In this document: piece after piece, positions 44,357-54,221 of the stretch
How positions within the stretch are numbered: the stretch's first letter is position 1
Layout: each line of letters opens with the position of its first letter
NCBI GenBank assembly: GCA_025766275.1
Contig: JAFKAC010000065.1
Location: 186,001-250,000, forward strand
Direction of reading: 5' to 3'
Length of the DNA: 64,000 bases
From: Lactarius indigo
Taxonomy: Eukaryota > Basidiomycota > Agaricomycetes > Russulales > Russulaceae
Translations under genes and position numbers: made by a program
Notes under the pieces: model-generated
The model's input: the letters and a program-made list of their open reading frames with translations, nothing else
What the model was told of the DNA's origin: nothing
The model's database searches: none

Positions 44357-47300
44357 CTAAACACACATGAGTCCCATGTCATCGTTGTGCTTCTGCAGCA
44401 GGACACGCGGTAATGACTTTGTAAAGCCGTCCGCAACCATATCCACAGTAGGGGTTCTAATAAGGGTGATGGTCCCCTTTTCGATGTACTCCCTAATGAC
44501 ATGATGCCGTATGGCAATGTGCTTAGACCGTCTCCCAGTGACAGGGTTCAAGGCCAAGTCAATGGCACCCTTATTGTCACCATGCAGTGGGATGGGGTCG
44601 TCGACCTCGTACCCGAGTTCCGTGAGGAAGCTCTGATACCATGCAGCCTGGTTAGCCGCGTCGGTCATGGCCATGTATTCCGCTTCCGTTGTGTTTTGGG
44701 CAACAGTCTTTTGCTTGCGCGAAGACCAGCTTATTGCACCGTTAGCTAGTAGGAACACATAACCAGAGGTGGAGTGGCGGTCGTCAGTCTGATCAGCCAG
44801 ACTGGAATCAGTGTAGCCATGAAGGCCATCGCCATTGGCGCCATCATAGACAATACGCATATCCATAGTTCCCACTAGGTAGGACAGGACATACTGCGCA
44901 AGTCGCAGATGTTGTGGTGAAGGATTCGCTGCGTACTGCGCCAGACGTGACACAGCGAAGGAGATATCTGGCCTAGTGCCAATCTGCACATAAAGCAGAC
45001 TCCCAATAAGAGATTGGTAGTGAGAGATATCTGAGGCAGTTGCCTGCGACGTATATTTAACCAGGTGCTCGTCAGCACCAGCGGGCAAGGGTGTGTTGTG
45101 TGGTGTGGCATCAGACATGCCAAAGCGTTCAAGGACATCCTTGATGTAGCCAGACTGATCTATTTCGATGCGTCTGAGGGAGCGGTCGCGCACAATGCGC
45201 ATACCAAGATAAGACTCTATCTCCCCGAGATCTGTCATCTCATAGCGTTCAGACAAGTCTGACTTAAGACGCTTGATTCCACCCAACGAGGGACCCAGTA
45301 TAGTGATGTCGTCAACGTAGACAATAACGAAGAGTGGATCATACCCCTCCCGTTGAGGCATCACATATATGCCAGCATCAGCAAACGTCCGCTTAAAGCC
45401 GAGTGCAGTGAGCACTCCATGGAATTGCAAGTTCCATGCGCGGGAGGCCTGTTTGAGACCATAGATCGCCTTAACCAGGCGACACACCTTCGTCTCAGAG
45501 CCAGTGACAGTGAAACCTTGTGGCTGCTCCATGTAAATCTCTTCGTCAAGCACGCCATTGAGAAAAGCAGACTTAACATCCATCTGATGGATGTGCCAGT
45601 CCTCCAGCGCGGCCAACGCCAGAAGTAATCGTAGCGACTCAAATCGTGCAACGGGAGAGAAGGTTTCATCAAAATCTATGCCAGGGATCTGCGTGAATCC
45701 CTTAGCCACCAAGCGAGCTCTGTAGCGGCCATCCGCTTTGAGCTTAAAGACCCATTTGGATTTTACTGCCTTACGATTAGGCGGGAGATCCACTAACTCC
45801 CAAGTCCCATTCTTAGCTAGGGCGTCCATTTCATACTGACACGCCTTGGTCCACTCTTCTGCAGCTGCAGACCGCATGGCCTCTGCATAGGTTGCAGGGT
45901 CTCGGCCCACAAAGGCAGCAGCCAATAACTCCGCATACCCCAGACGCCTGCCGCGCCATGCCGTATTGTCCGCATTGAAGTAACGCGGATTAGGCACAGG
46001 GACACGAGCAGTGCGCCTTGGTGCATTGTCCATCTCGCGCAACAGCTGACTACGCTGTGCACGATCCTCAAATCCCCCAGGCATTTCTGGTGAGGGAGGA
46101 GGGACATGGCGCATAATGCGTGTTGCACTAGGACGCGGCAGGGGTGAGGTGGGAGTGGCTTGCTCACGCTTAGGTGTGGTGGGCAGAGGTGGCAGAGCAG
46201 GTGGTGGAGTGGTGGGGCGTGGTTGGACTTGTGGGGGGTCTAAGAGCTTTTCAACATCCTCCTCCTCACTACTACTGGAGTGTGCAGGGGAGGGGGCTCG
46301 CATTGGTGGTAACGCCGGCGGGTGAGGCACGGCAGTCACTGTTGTGCTAGGCACGACTGGTGGTGAAGGTGTGGGGTGTGTCTCAACACCCTGTAGGGAC
46401 GGGAAGCTACTCTCGTCGAATGTCACATCCCTGGACACTCGGACGGAGCGGGTTGAGCGGTCCCAGAGCTTATAGCCCTTAGATTCAGGCTCAAACCCGA
46501 TAAGCGTGACCTCAATGGCCTTCGCATCCAATTTGCGACGCTTATCAGCGGGTACGTGCATGTACCCCTTGCATCCGAAGACACGAAGATGTGAGACATC
46601 GGGCACTTTGCCAGAGTGCCAGAGCTCATAGGGAGTGCGCCACTTAAGCCCACGGACTGGAGAGCGGTTATAGATGTGCACAGCTGCGCACACTGCATGC
46701 TCCCAGAAGCCTTTAGACATGCCAGCTGTGTGGAGCATGGACATTGCCTTATCCATAATGGTGCGGTTAAACCGCTCGGCTTTTCCGTTGGACTGTGGTG
46801 AACCTGGCATCATGAGGTGGTGCTCTATCCCTTTCTGCTTGAGAATGTCCTGTGTGACACTCGACATGTACTCGCCACCGCGGTCAGAGTGCAGAGCGCG
46901 CAATTTATGGCCAGACTGGGTTTCACCCCAGGCCAAATACATTTGCAGCGACTTAGCAAACTGGTCTTTCGACTTAAGGAAGTGGACCACAGTGAACTTG
47001 GTGTGGTCGTCTATGAAGGTGGCTGTGTAGGTCGAGCCTTGCAGGGACTGAGTCTGCATAGGACCGGCGAGGTCACTGTGCACGATCTCAAATTGACGAG
47101 TTGTCCTTTTGTTGGAGGACACAGAAAAGGGTTGGCGAGTGGATTTACCCATCTCGCACCCACGGCAGACTGTGTGGGCCGTGGTAGAGCTGTCTATGTC
47201 CATGCCAGTAGTGGCAGAGGGACCATGCGCCTTCAGCGCCGCAGAGGATATGTGTCCCATGCATTGATGCCAGATATCAAGTGTGGCAGCACTTGATTTT

Positions 47301-48661
47301 GTGTGGGCGTTGAGGCCGACGCTAGCTGCGTCCAACCAGTAAAGGTTGTCCTCAAGGTAGCCTTTGGCCACACACTTTTGGTTGATAGATATTTTAAATG
47401 AGCCACTATCAAAGGCAATCTTGGCACCCTTTTGTGCTAGGGCGCGCGTCGACAAGAAGCGCGTCTTCACCTGTGGTAGGTGTAGCACATTACTGAGGGT
47501 GATCGAGATACCCTGGCTCGTTGTAAAGACGACAGACCCGACACCCACTTGGTCTATGGTGGACTTATCACCCAGGCGTACAGTGCCTTTAGTTGGGGTG
47601 TAGTCCTTGAAGTCAGACCGATGTGGTGTAATGTGGTGTGTAGCACCACTGTCCATCATCCAACGCATACGCGAGGCAGCATACAAGGCAACAGAAATAG
47701 ATTGAGAAGCCCAGTCTATGGCGGGCTCTTCGACCTCCTTAATGGAGGCGGTGGTAGGTACAAGAATATGACTATTGGCAGCCTTGTTGCCTGTTTTCTC
47801 TTTCTCCTTTGCGTCAGCCTCATCCTTCTTTTTCTTCCTGCAGTCAGGCTTGATGTGGCCCTTTTTGTTGCAATAGTGACAAGTCAGACCAGAGTGGTCC
47901 TTCTTGCCCTTTTTGCCCGTCGACTTGACGGGGGCCACCTTGTTGAGGGAAGAGCCAGAGGGCCCAGAGCGGCGGGCTTCCTCCGACACTATGCGCGCTA
48001 TGATCTCAGCGTGCTTGAGTGTGGAGGGGGCCCCACTGGCAAGGATGGTTGAGGCTAACACCTCATAAGAGGGCGGCAGTGCGTGGAGGAGAATGAGACA
48101 GAATTGGACGTCAGAGACACCCATTTGTGCGTTGGAAAGGGCAACCCTAAGCTCATTGAGCTTGGCCAACTGAGCGGCCATGGGTGCGGAGTCGTCGAGG
48201 CAGGCTTGAGTTATTTGGATCCACAAATTAAAGATGGTGGTGCTACCCGAAGCACCTCCATATACATCCTGAAGTTTGGCCCACTTGTGTTTGAACATGG
48301 GGTAGGCAGTGTTATCTGCCACAAGCGAGTAGACGTCTGGTTTGAGGTAAAGGCGGAGGTACGCCTTGGAACGACGCTGGATGGAGTCCCACTCATCGGT
48401 GGTGATACCAGATGGGGGCGTGTCCAGGAGAAATACATCCTCAGCCTCATGCAGCGTGAGGATGGCTTCAATGGTACCAGACCATTCGTTCCAACCAGTG
48501 CCATCAAACTGTGTCAGGTGGATGCCAGATGGCATGCCAAAGGTTGTGGTGTGCGCGTTCGCAAGACGCGCGGAGGCAGTGGATCCAGTGGGGGGTAGTG
48601 TAGAGCCCCCAGCAGTAGCACCGGCAGCAGCGCCAGTGGGAGATGGTGCGCGAGAAGACAT
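44357..48661 (-). CDS. Copia 1 Gag-Pol polyprotein
   Basis: One 1434-aa ORF with no stops contains the whole Copia order. Gag of the UBN2 type is at about 50-210 (LTQFDGTGWNEWSGTIEAIL), with a zinc knuckle CHYCNKKGHIKPDC near 262. Protease has WMMDSGATHH near 333. The integrase zinc finger H-x4-H..C-x2-C is near 465-510, followed by the integrase core with VHSDLAGP, LHSDRGGEYMS and GKAERFNRTIM. RT spans about 950-1190 (KWVFKLKADG, DVKSAFLNGVL, VIVYVDDITIL). RNase H spans about 1275-1400 (YTDSSLADQ, TEAEYMAMT, HGDNKGAIDL). All catalytic residues looked for are present. There is no gag-pol frameshift, as is usual for many Copia elements. The stop lies 19 bp from the LTR. Confidence 0.95.
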   Translation of the reverse strand: MSSRAPSPTGAAAGATAGGSTLPPTGSTASARLANAHTTTFGMPSGIHLTQFDGTGWNEWSGTIEAILTLHEAEDVFLLDTPPSGITTDEWDSIQRRSKAYLRLYLKPDVYSLVADNTAYPMFKHKWAKLQDVYGGASGSTTIFNLWIQITQACLDDSAPMAAQLAKLNELRVALSNAQMGVSDVQFCLILLHALPPSYEVLASTILASGAPSTLKHAEIIARIVSEEARRSGPSGSSLNKVAPVKSTGKKGKKDHSGLTCHYCNKKGHIKPDCRKKKKDEADAKEKEKTGNKAANSHILVPTTASIKEVEEPAIDWASQSISVALYAASRMRWMMDSGATHHITPHRSDFKDYTPTKGTVRLGDKSTIDQVGVGSVVFTTSQGISITLSNVLHLPQVKTRFLSTRALAQKGAKIAFDSGSFKISINQKCVAKGYLEDNLYWLDAASVGLNAHTKSSAATLDIWHQCMGHISSAALKAHGPSATTGMDIDSSTTAHTVCRGCEMGKSTRQPFSVSSNKRTTRQFEIVHSDLAGPMQTQSLQGSTYTATFIDDHTKFTVVHFLKSKDQFAKSLQMYLAWGETQSGHKLRALHSDRGGEYMSSVTQDILKQKGIEHHLMMPGSPQSNGKAERFNRTIMDKAMSMLHTAGMSKGFWEHAVCAAVHIYNRSPVRGLKWRTPYELWHSGKVPDVSHLRVFGCKGYMHVPADKRRKLDAKAIEVTLIGFEPESKGYKLWDRSTRSVRVSRDVTFDESSFPSLQGVETHPTPSPPVVPSTTVTAVPHPPALPPMRAPSPAHSSSSEEEDVEKLLDPPQVQPRPTTPPPALPPLPTTPKREQATPTSPLPRPSATRIMRHVPPPSPEMPGGFEDRAQRSQLLREMDNAPRRTARVPVPNPRYFNADNTAWRGRRLGYAELLAAAFVGRDPATYAEAMRSAAAEEWTKACQYEMDALAKNGTWELVDLPPNRKAVKSKWVFKLKADGRYRARLVAKGFTQIPGIDFDETFSPVARFESLRLLLALAALEDWHIHQMDVKSAFLNGVLDEEIYMEQPQGFTVTGSETKVCRLVKAIYGLKQASRAWNLQFHGVLTALGFKRTFADAGIYVMPQREGYDPLFVIVYVDDITILGPSLGGIKRLKSDLSERYEMTDLGEIESYLGMRIVRDRSLRRIEIDQSGYIKDVLERFGMSDATPHNTPLPAGADEHLVKYTSQATASDISHYQSLIGSLLYVQIGTRPDISFAVSRLAQYAANPSPQHLRLAQYVLSYLVGTMDMRIVYDGANGDGLHGYTDSSLADQTDDRHSTSGYVFLLANGAISWSSRKQKTVAQNTTEAEYMAMTDAANQAAWYQSFLTELGYEVDDPIPLHGDNKGAIDLALNPVTGRRSKHIAIRHHVIREYIEKGTITLIRTPTVDMVADGFTKSLPRVLLQKHNDDMGLMCV

Positions 48662-49429
48662 TGGGATGATTTATCTGTCGCCGAGGAGCAGTCAGCGACA
48701 GTGCTTCATAGTTTGCAAGACAAAGATAGAGGCGATACCACTCCTGTCTGTGATTCTGTAAGGCCAGAACGCTAACGCGTCCTGCCTCCTGATAGTATGC
48801 CAGTGATACAAGGGCTAGGCCCAGGTTGAGGGAGTCCCTTTGCCATACCATGAGCTAGCTGCCAGCCAGGATGTGTCTAGGACACAGCTCAAATGGTTTG
48901 CGTCAGGGGGAAGGTGAAGGGATTGCTTTCAGAGCCCAAGGCTGTCTACCTCAGCCTTCTCGGCCTGTTGGTTGCCTCATCGCCACAGGTGGCTTTACTG
49001 AATCCTTTCCCATTGCCGCTACAAGGTAGGTATCTGGTTGCAGAACACCATAAGGTGAACACCCCCCAGAGCCTGAACCAGGTTTTACACTCCCATGGTG
49101 AGGAGATCCTGCGCCCAGTGTAGAGCACCAGAGACAGCTGGCGCTAAGCTCCACAATACACAGCCCAGTGGGCCATGCACGCCTGGATATTTTGAAGTTA
49201 AGGGGCTACCAGACCCAGTCTCCTTGCGCATAGCGCAGGGGCTAGGAAAACAGTAGGGGTGAAAGTAGGACTACTGGGCAGTACATGTACAGGAGGTTCC
49301 TCAGCAGAGACAAGTGGCGCCCCACTGCTCTCTGCCTTGGGCAAGGCTGGTAAGGCCCCAGACAGACCTTAGCCTGGTGTGTCCTCCTAAGAAGACAGTG
49401 ACCAGCCAAGTGGAGTGGCTAGGGCACCA
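48662..49429 (-). other. Copia 1 untranslated leader
   Basis: This is about 770 bp between the primer-binding site and the Gag start, nearly identical to 53451-54221 of Copia 2. It is noncoding, probably with packaging/dimerisation signals and internal promoter sequence. Short ORFs are present but not supported. Confidence 0.6.
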
Positions 49430-49441
49430 GGGCCCATAACC
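49430..49441 (-). promoter_or_regulatory. Copia 1 primer-binding site (initiator tRNA-Met, internal)
   Basis: On the minus strand, GGTTATGGGCCC immediately follows the 5' LTR. Its reverse complement GGGCCCATAACC matches the anticodon stem-loop of eukaryotic initiator tRNA-Met, not the tRNA 3' end. The same site follows the Drosophila copia LTR, where a tRNA half-molecule is the primer. Confidence 0.75.
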
Positions 49442-50011
49442 TGATGAACAGCACACATAGATAGCATACTCACAGTGACAAAGGAGACTGTGGTGAGATA
49501 GGCTGGGTGGCTGGAAAGCAGCAACAGGAAGTCTTGCAGAGTAAAGCAGAGGTGTTCTGGCACACAACAGTGAGGAACTGATGTTATTAGAGAGGGGAAG
49601 ACATACCTGGCACACAACAGTGAGGAACTGATGTGGACCAGGAGCGTACATGGTACTCTACTTATACTCATACAGGGAGTGACAGTACTACAAGGTGAGT
49701 AACACCTAGTCACAGAATACAAGACGCATTGTTCTATACAGGACACAAAGGAATGGATATAAAGAGAACAAGGCGTAGAGAACAAGAAGAGTCCAGAGCA
49801 TGATGATATCATAATGACATCATAATAAAGATAAGAACAAAAGTAGAACAAAGAATCATAGTACAATAGTAAGTCCGGAACAGTCCAAATGATGTCATAT
49901 ACATGTGATGTCATAGTCCAGATTGTACAGATCAAAATAATCTAATCTACTGTAGTCCGTTATCTATGAGTCCATTAGAGCCGCTAAGTGCGCACAGGTC
50001 ATTTATCAACA
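49442..50011 (-). repeat. 5' LTR of Copia 1
   Basis: It is 570 bp and identical by eye to 43768-44337. It should contain the element promoter. The outer edge abuts the AAATG target duplication at 50012-50016. Confidence 0.93.
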
Positions 50012-50545
50012 AAATGGCACGGAAGCGACAATTGAATATTTTTTCAATTTCGTAAAAACGCGGAACCCGGAGATCACGCCGCGAATAACAATGACCAATC
50101 GTGACAAGGCGCAAATGGGGGCAATCAAAACCGTATACCCGGAGACCACAGTGCTATTGTGCTGGTGGCACGTGCTCCGCGCAATGCGGATGTGCTTCTG
50201 CACGGATGAGTTCCTGGATCTTTGGCAGCATGTATGGGAATGGGTCAAAACCCCTGATCAATCGATGTTTGATTCGACCTGGGAGTGGATCCAGACCAGC
50301 GACAAGGTTCCTGAAAGCTTTGTGGAGTACCTCAAGACCAATTGGATGAATGTTGTACCCCTTTGGGCAGGGATCTCAAGGCAGAACCAGACAATCTTTC
50401 AAGAGGGTGATACCAATATGCTTATTGAGTTGTAAGTAATCCTATCACATAGAAGATCAGGCTGGATCACTCAAATCAATGTCCATCTAGCTATTATCAT
50501 GTATTAAAATCAAAGTGGCTGGAGGGGAAGCGCAATCACTGCATG

Positions 50546-51125
50546 TGTAACGCCACTACAGGGGCGTTAAGTATGACCTGTACTCGAGTCAGTCGGGGTT
50601 ACGGGAGTCTAAGCTCAGAGGCTCGACTTCAGATGAGATGATGCACAAGGATCACAAGGACGTCGGTCACTTGGATCGTAGAGGAAAGGCTAAGACGTGA
50701 AGGTCTAGCAGGAGTAGGGATCGCGAGACAAAGAGCACGCAGAGGTGTTCCGTCTTAGACGAGTGTAGTATTACACAAGAAGTCTAGTCTACCGTACAAG
50801 CTAGATACGACTAGGGTTAAATAGGGATTCTGCTGTATGGTCGTTACAAACAGAAGGCGTCATCGCTGAATCGAGGGATAAAAGGATAGGCATAATGGGA
50901 ATAAGGCATGGATATATCAAGAACAATGATGAATCACGTGGGGTCGCGCGTGAGTAGGAACAAGTCGGAAACTAGCACATGTCGAACTTTATCGGAGGGA
51001 ACCATCGATAAGTGGGGCGCGTGATAGAAGCCAAGTAATCGTAAAGTCCGCGTAATCATACAGGGCTCGTATGGTGTGGGGGAAAGGATAGTAATAAATG
51101 AGCAAGTCCGGAGAAAATCGTAACA
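50546..51125 (-). repeat. 3' LTR of Gypsy A
   Basis: It is 580 bp, TGTAACGCCACTACAG...CGTAACA as read on the plus strand. It is clearly related to the Gypsy B LTR at 58171-58742 but with many differences, so the two elements are not a recent pair. Confidence 0.88.
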
Positions 51126-51159
51126 TTACCCCCCGCTTTGATCTGAAGACGCCTCGACT

Positions 51160-52602
51160 TCAGGACTCTGGGTCGACGAGGTCGTAGATGTCGGCGTCGA
51201 GATCATTCTCTGGCCACAGGGAAATGTCAAGCCGACAGTAGTGAGTCTTGAGAAAGAAGAGGGGTCCCCGTTTTCCACACTTGCGGCACATTTCATATTG
51301 TGGACACCGAATTTCGTCGTGATTAGCGTCAGTGTGGAAGCACCGGCCGCACCATCTTCCTTGAGTTTCAGCGACGATTGTCGGCAGTTCTGGGACGGTA
51401 AAAGAGGTGGACGCTTCTGTGCGTATTGCCTGTCGGATGCGTTCGTCTGCCTGAGAAGTGGTGATGACTTCTTCGACCATTCCAGCGCGGCAGAAGATAC
51501 ACCGATAGGATTGGTGTTCTTGACTCTGGCAGTGGTGACAAGCTGGTCGTGGTCTAGTGGGGCAGTCACGTACAAGGTGGTGGTTGCTACCACAGTGGTA
51601 ACAGCGTCGGCGGTGGGATTTGTCGGCGAGACGGGGGAATTCTACTGGTCCTCCTCGTCGTGGGGAGAAGGGGATAGCGTAGCGTGAGTGTCAGAGTGGG
51701 GCCGGGAGTGCCGTCATGCGTGCATATTCATTACCAATGGTGGCAAGAGCCCCTGCATACTGGAGCCGTCTCTTGGTACTGGCTAGCATCAGGTCCACTG
51801 TGAGCCGCTCCGATCGTAGTTTGCGCGTGTCCTCCTCTAGTTTCTCGCACTTTTCGTCGATTTCTTTGAGTGCGAGTAGTCCGGTGTGTAGCCTGGTGAC
51901 TTCAGCTGTGAGTCGTGGGGAGTTGAGTTCGATAAGGGTTTCGTCTAAAGCGCAAGCGCGGATATCGTGAGGGTCAAAGAACTGGAGTTGTTCGGCGGTG
52001 AATGGGGGTGCTGAGACATTAGGTCTGAGTGACGAGAGATAGACTGTCTCTCCGTAGTGTGGTTGCCCAGCGCCCATTGTCCCCACTACCTCAGTGAACC
52101 CCTTGCGATAGTAAATATACTTCACAGTATTGGATCCACCGTCCGGTAGTGGGATTTGCAATGGGTAGTATTTTGGAGAGCCCGGTGTGTTCGGGAAGAA
52201 GGGGGCGCCGGGGTCGTCAGTATCTTCGGGAGGGGAGTCAGGTCGGTTGTAGTCGATGGGTGTGTGGACGCGGACAGGGGTGAATGGTTCGAGTGGTGGT
52301 GGGGGTGTAGATGATGAGGAAGATGGTGGTGATGGTACAGGTGGTTCGGGTGGCGGAGTGTGTCGAGGAGGAGGTGTGGGGGAATATTGCCCTTCTTCTG
52401 GCGTAGACGGGGTGAGCTCTCCAGGTTCTCTTTCTAGAGAGGTAGGGTTGATGGTTACGGCGGCTTGTGGGGACGGTGGTGGTGATAGTCGGGGGATGTC
52501 TGAAAGGTCAATGGTGACGATCCCTCGTTCGAGGGCGACTTCCAGTTGAGGGTTGCTAAGGATGTGGACGAGGGTGGTGTCGGAGGTAGGTGTGCTGGTC
52601 AT
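51160..52602 (-). pseudogene. Gypsy A ORF3: proline-rich, coiled-coil, zinc-knuckle protein with one in-frame stop
   Basis: The protein starts MTSTPTSDTTLVHILSNP and parallels the intact 482-aa ORF3 of Gypsy B throughout, except for a TGA at 51691-51693 where Gypsy B has an Arg codon (CGC). Order: N-terminal segment, Pro-rich region (PPPEPPVPSPPSS...), segment with YIYYRKGFTEVVGTMG, predicted coiled coil (LLALKEIDEKCEKLEEDTRKL), then CCHC knuckles and further Cys clusters (CGRCFHTDANHDEIRCPQYEMC). It lies between pol and the 3' LTR. Function is unknown; an accessory nucleic-acid-binding role is an inference. Confidence 0.75.
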
Positions 52603-52640
52603 TGCGAGTCTGGGGAGTATCGAAACGATTGTGTCTTCTT

Positions 52641-52889
52641 TTATATCGTTCGTCCAGCCCCTTTGGCGGATGGGTATCGTTCGTAGTAATCTTTGATGGC
52701 GTCTGCGGCGTGAGTCATATTGACTGCAGGTTCCCATGTGTTGTCACTCGGTGGGAATCCCTTCCACTTTACTAGGTAGTAAAGTTTGCGCCCTCTACCT
52801 CGTTCCTGGGCGTCTTCAATTCGCTCCACTTCATACTCCTCTTCTCCTTCGATAAGGTCAGGTGGTGGTCGGGTATAATTTGCGCCATG
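52641..52889 (-). pseudogene. Gypsy A Pol C-terminus with chromodomain (cut by Copia 2)
   Basis: The frame reads [44 protein letters not shown].., a chromodomain as found at the C-terminus of chromovirus integrases, where it directs integration to marked chromatin. The upstream part of Pol is separated by Copia 2. Confidence 0.85.
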
Positions 52890-53438
52890 TGTTGATAAGT
52901 GGCCTGCGCGCACTTAGCGGCTCTAAAGGACTTGCAGATATGGACTGCTTTAGATAAGATATATTGGACCTGTAGATTATATGATCTGTACAATCTCGGA
53001 CTTCTTAGCTTATCTATGACATCATGTACAATGACATCATGTAGAACACTCTGGACATTTCATTGTACTCCTTCCTTTGTTCTCTTTGCAGCGTTATCTT
53101 TATTGTGATGTCACTATGATATCATACTTGTCTAGACTTTCTTTGTTCTGGTCGCCTTGTTCTCCTTTGGTACATTCCTTTTGTCCTGTATGTAGAACAA
53201 CGCTCCTTGTATTCCGTGACTCTATGTTACTGTCCTTATACTAGTGTCACACCCCTGTATAGTATAAGTAGAGTACTCTGTACGCCCTGGTCCATATCAG
53301 TTCTCACTCTGTTGTGTGCCAGACTTCCACTTTGCTTCACTCTGCTTGACATCCCTGTGCTGCTTCCAGTCACCCTCTATATCTCACCACAGTACTATCA
53401 GTCCACTGTGAGTATAGTTCTTATGTGTCTGTTCATCA
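52890..53438 (+). repeat. 5' LTR of Copia 2
   Basis: It is 549 bp, TGTTGATAAG...GTTCATCA. It aligns with the Copia 1 LTR (reverse complement) over its length but with many substitutions and indels, and it lacks the 28-bp duplication. Confidence 0.88.
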
Positions 53439-53450
53439 GGTTATGGGCCC
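53439..53450 (+). promoter_or_regulatory. Copia 2 primer-binding site (initiator tRNA-Met, internal)
   Basis: GGTTATGGGCCC directly follows the LTR, identical to the Copia 1 site. Confidence 0.75.
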
Positions 53451-54221
53451 TGGTGCCCTAGCCACTCCACTTGGCTGGTCACTGTCTTCCTAGGAGGACA
53501 CACCAGGCTAAGGTCTGTCTGGGGCCTTACCAGCCTTGCCCAAGGCAGAGAGCAGTGGGGTGCCACTTGTCTCTGCTGAGGAACCTCCTGTTACATGTAC
53601 TGCCCAGTAGTCCTACTTTCACCCCTACTGTTTTCCTAGCCCCTGCGCTATGCGCAAGGAGACTGGGTCTGGTAGCCCCTTAACTTCAAAATATCCAGGC
53701 GTGCATGGCCCACTGGGCTGTGTATTGTGGAGCTTAGCGCCAGCTGTCTCTGGTGCTCCACACTGGGCGCAGGATCTCCTCACCATGGGAGTGTAAAACC
53801 TGGTTCAGGCTCTGGGGGGTGTTCACCACTATGGTGTTCTGCAACCAGATACCTGCCTTGTAGCGGCAATGGGAAAGGATTCAGTAAAGCCACTTGTGGC
53901 GATGAGGCAACCAACAGGCCGAGGAGGCTGAGGTAGACAGCCTTGGGCTCTGAAAGCAATCCCTTCACCTTCCCCCTGACGCAAACCATTTGAGCTGTGT
54001 CTTAGACACATCCTGGCTGGCAGCTAGCTCATGGTATGGCAAAGGGACTCTCCCAACCTGGGCCTAGCCCTTGTATCACTGGCATACTATCAGGAGGCAG
54101 GACGCGTTAGCGTTCTGGCCTTACAGAATCACAGACAGGAGTGGTACCCCCTCTATCTTTATGTCTTGCAACTATGAAGCACTATTGCTGACTGCTCCTC
54201 GGCGATAGATAAATCATCCCA

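Larger units (their letters stand above)
43768..50011 (-). mobile_element. Copia-type LTR retrotransposon, complete (Copia 1)
   Basis: The element is 6244 bp, beginning TG and ending CA. The 570-bp LTRs are identical by eye, and 5-bp target duplications (AAATG) lie at 43763-43767 and 50012-50016. It has an internal-type initiator-tRNA primer site, a 780-bp leader, a single gag-pol ORF and a purine tract (ACGGGGAGA) next to the 3' LTR. It sits inside a MULE transposase exon. Identical LTRs and an open ORF indicate very recent insertion and a potentially active copy. Confidence 0.95.
42434..50545 (+). mobile_element. MULE (Mutator-like) DNA transposon, split by later insertions
   Basis: The left border is placed where the homology between units ends (about 42434). 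The region to 42704 is probably the terminal inverted repeat and promoter. The transposase gene starts at 42705 and is interrupted by Copia 1 (43768-50011) and again at 50546 by Gypsy A. The right end and its inverted repeat are not visible and should lie beyond the window. The target duplication could not be checked. Confidence 0.7.
42705..50545 (+). pseudogene. MULE transposase gene, disrupted by two retrotransposons
   Basis: The exons, with introns at 43251-43300, 43680-43734 and 50432-50490, are 42705..43250, 43301..43679, 43735..43767 continuing at 50017..50431, and 50491..50545 (cut). The frame is open across all junctions, including the Copia insertion point (...WMLSSN | GTEATIEYFFNFV...). 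An N-terminal Cys-containing DNA-binding-like region (residues about 80-180) precedes the MULE core: FLSVDATHNTTQYAG (first catalytic Asp), MTNRDKAQMGAIK (second Asp), then LLCWWHVLRAMR (C/W-H motif). The C-terminus, including any SWIM-type finger, lies beyond the Gypsy A insertion. Transposition by this copy is blocked, but before the insertions it looks undamaged. Confidence 0.8.
50546..52889 (-). mobile_element. Ty3/Gypsy element A, visible 3' part (split by Copia 2)
   Basis: The visible parts are the 3' LTR (50546-51125), a polypurine tract (GGGGGGTAA on the minus strand at 51126-51134), an extra ORF (51160-52602) and the last part of pol with a chromodomain (52641-52889). It inserted into the MULE transposase exon after GCATG (50541-50545, expected TSD). 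Copia 2 interrupts it at 52890, and the rest should lie to the right of the window. Confidence 0.88.

Noticed and set aside
44875..48598. Plus-strand and alternate-frame ORFs across Copia 1
   Set aside because: They are shadows of the gag-pol ORF and have no recognisable domains.
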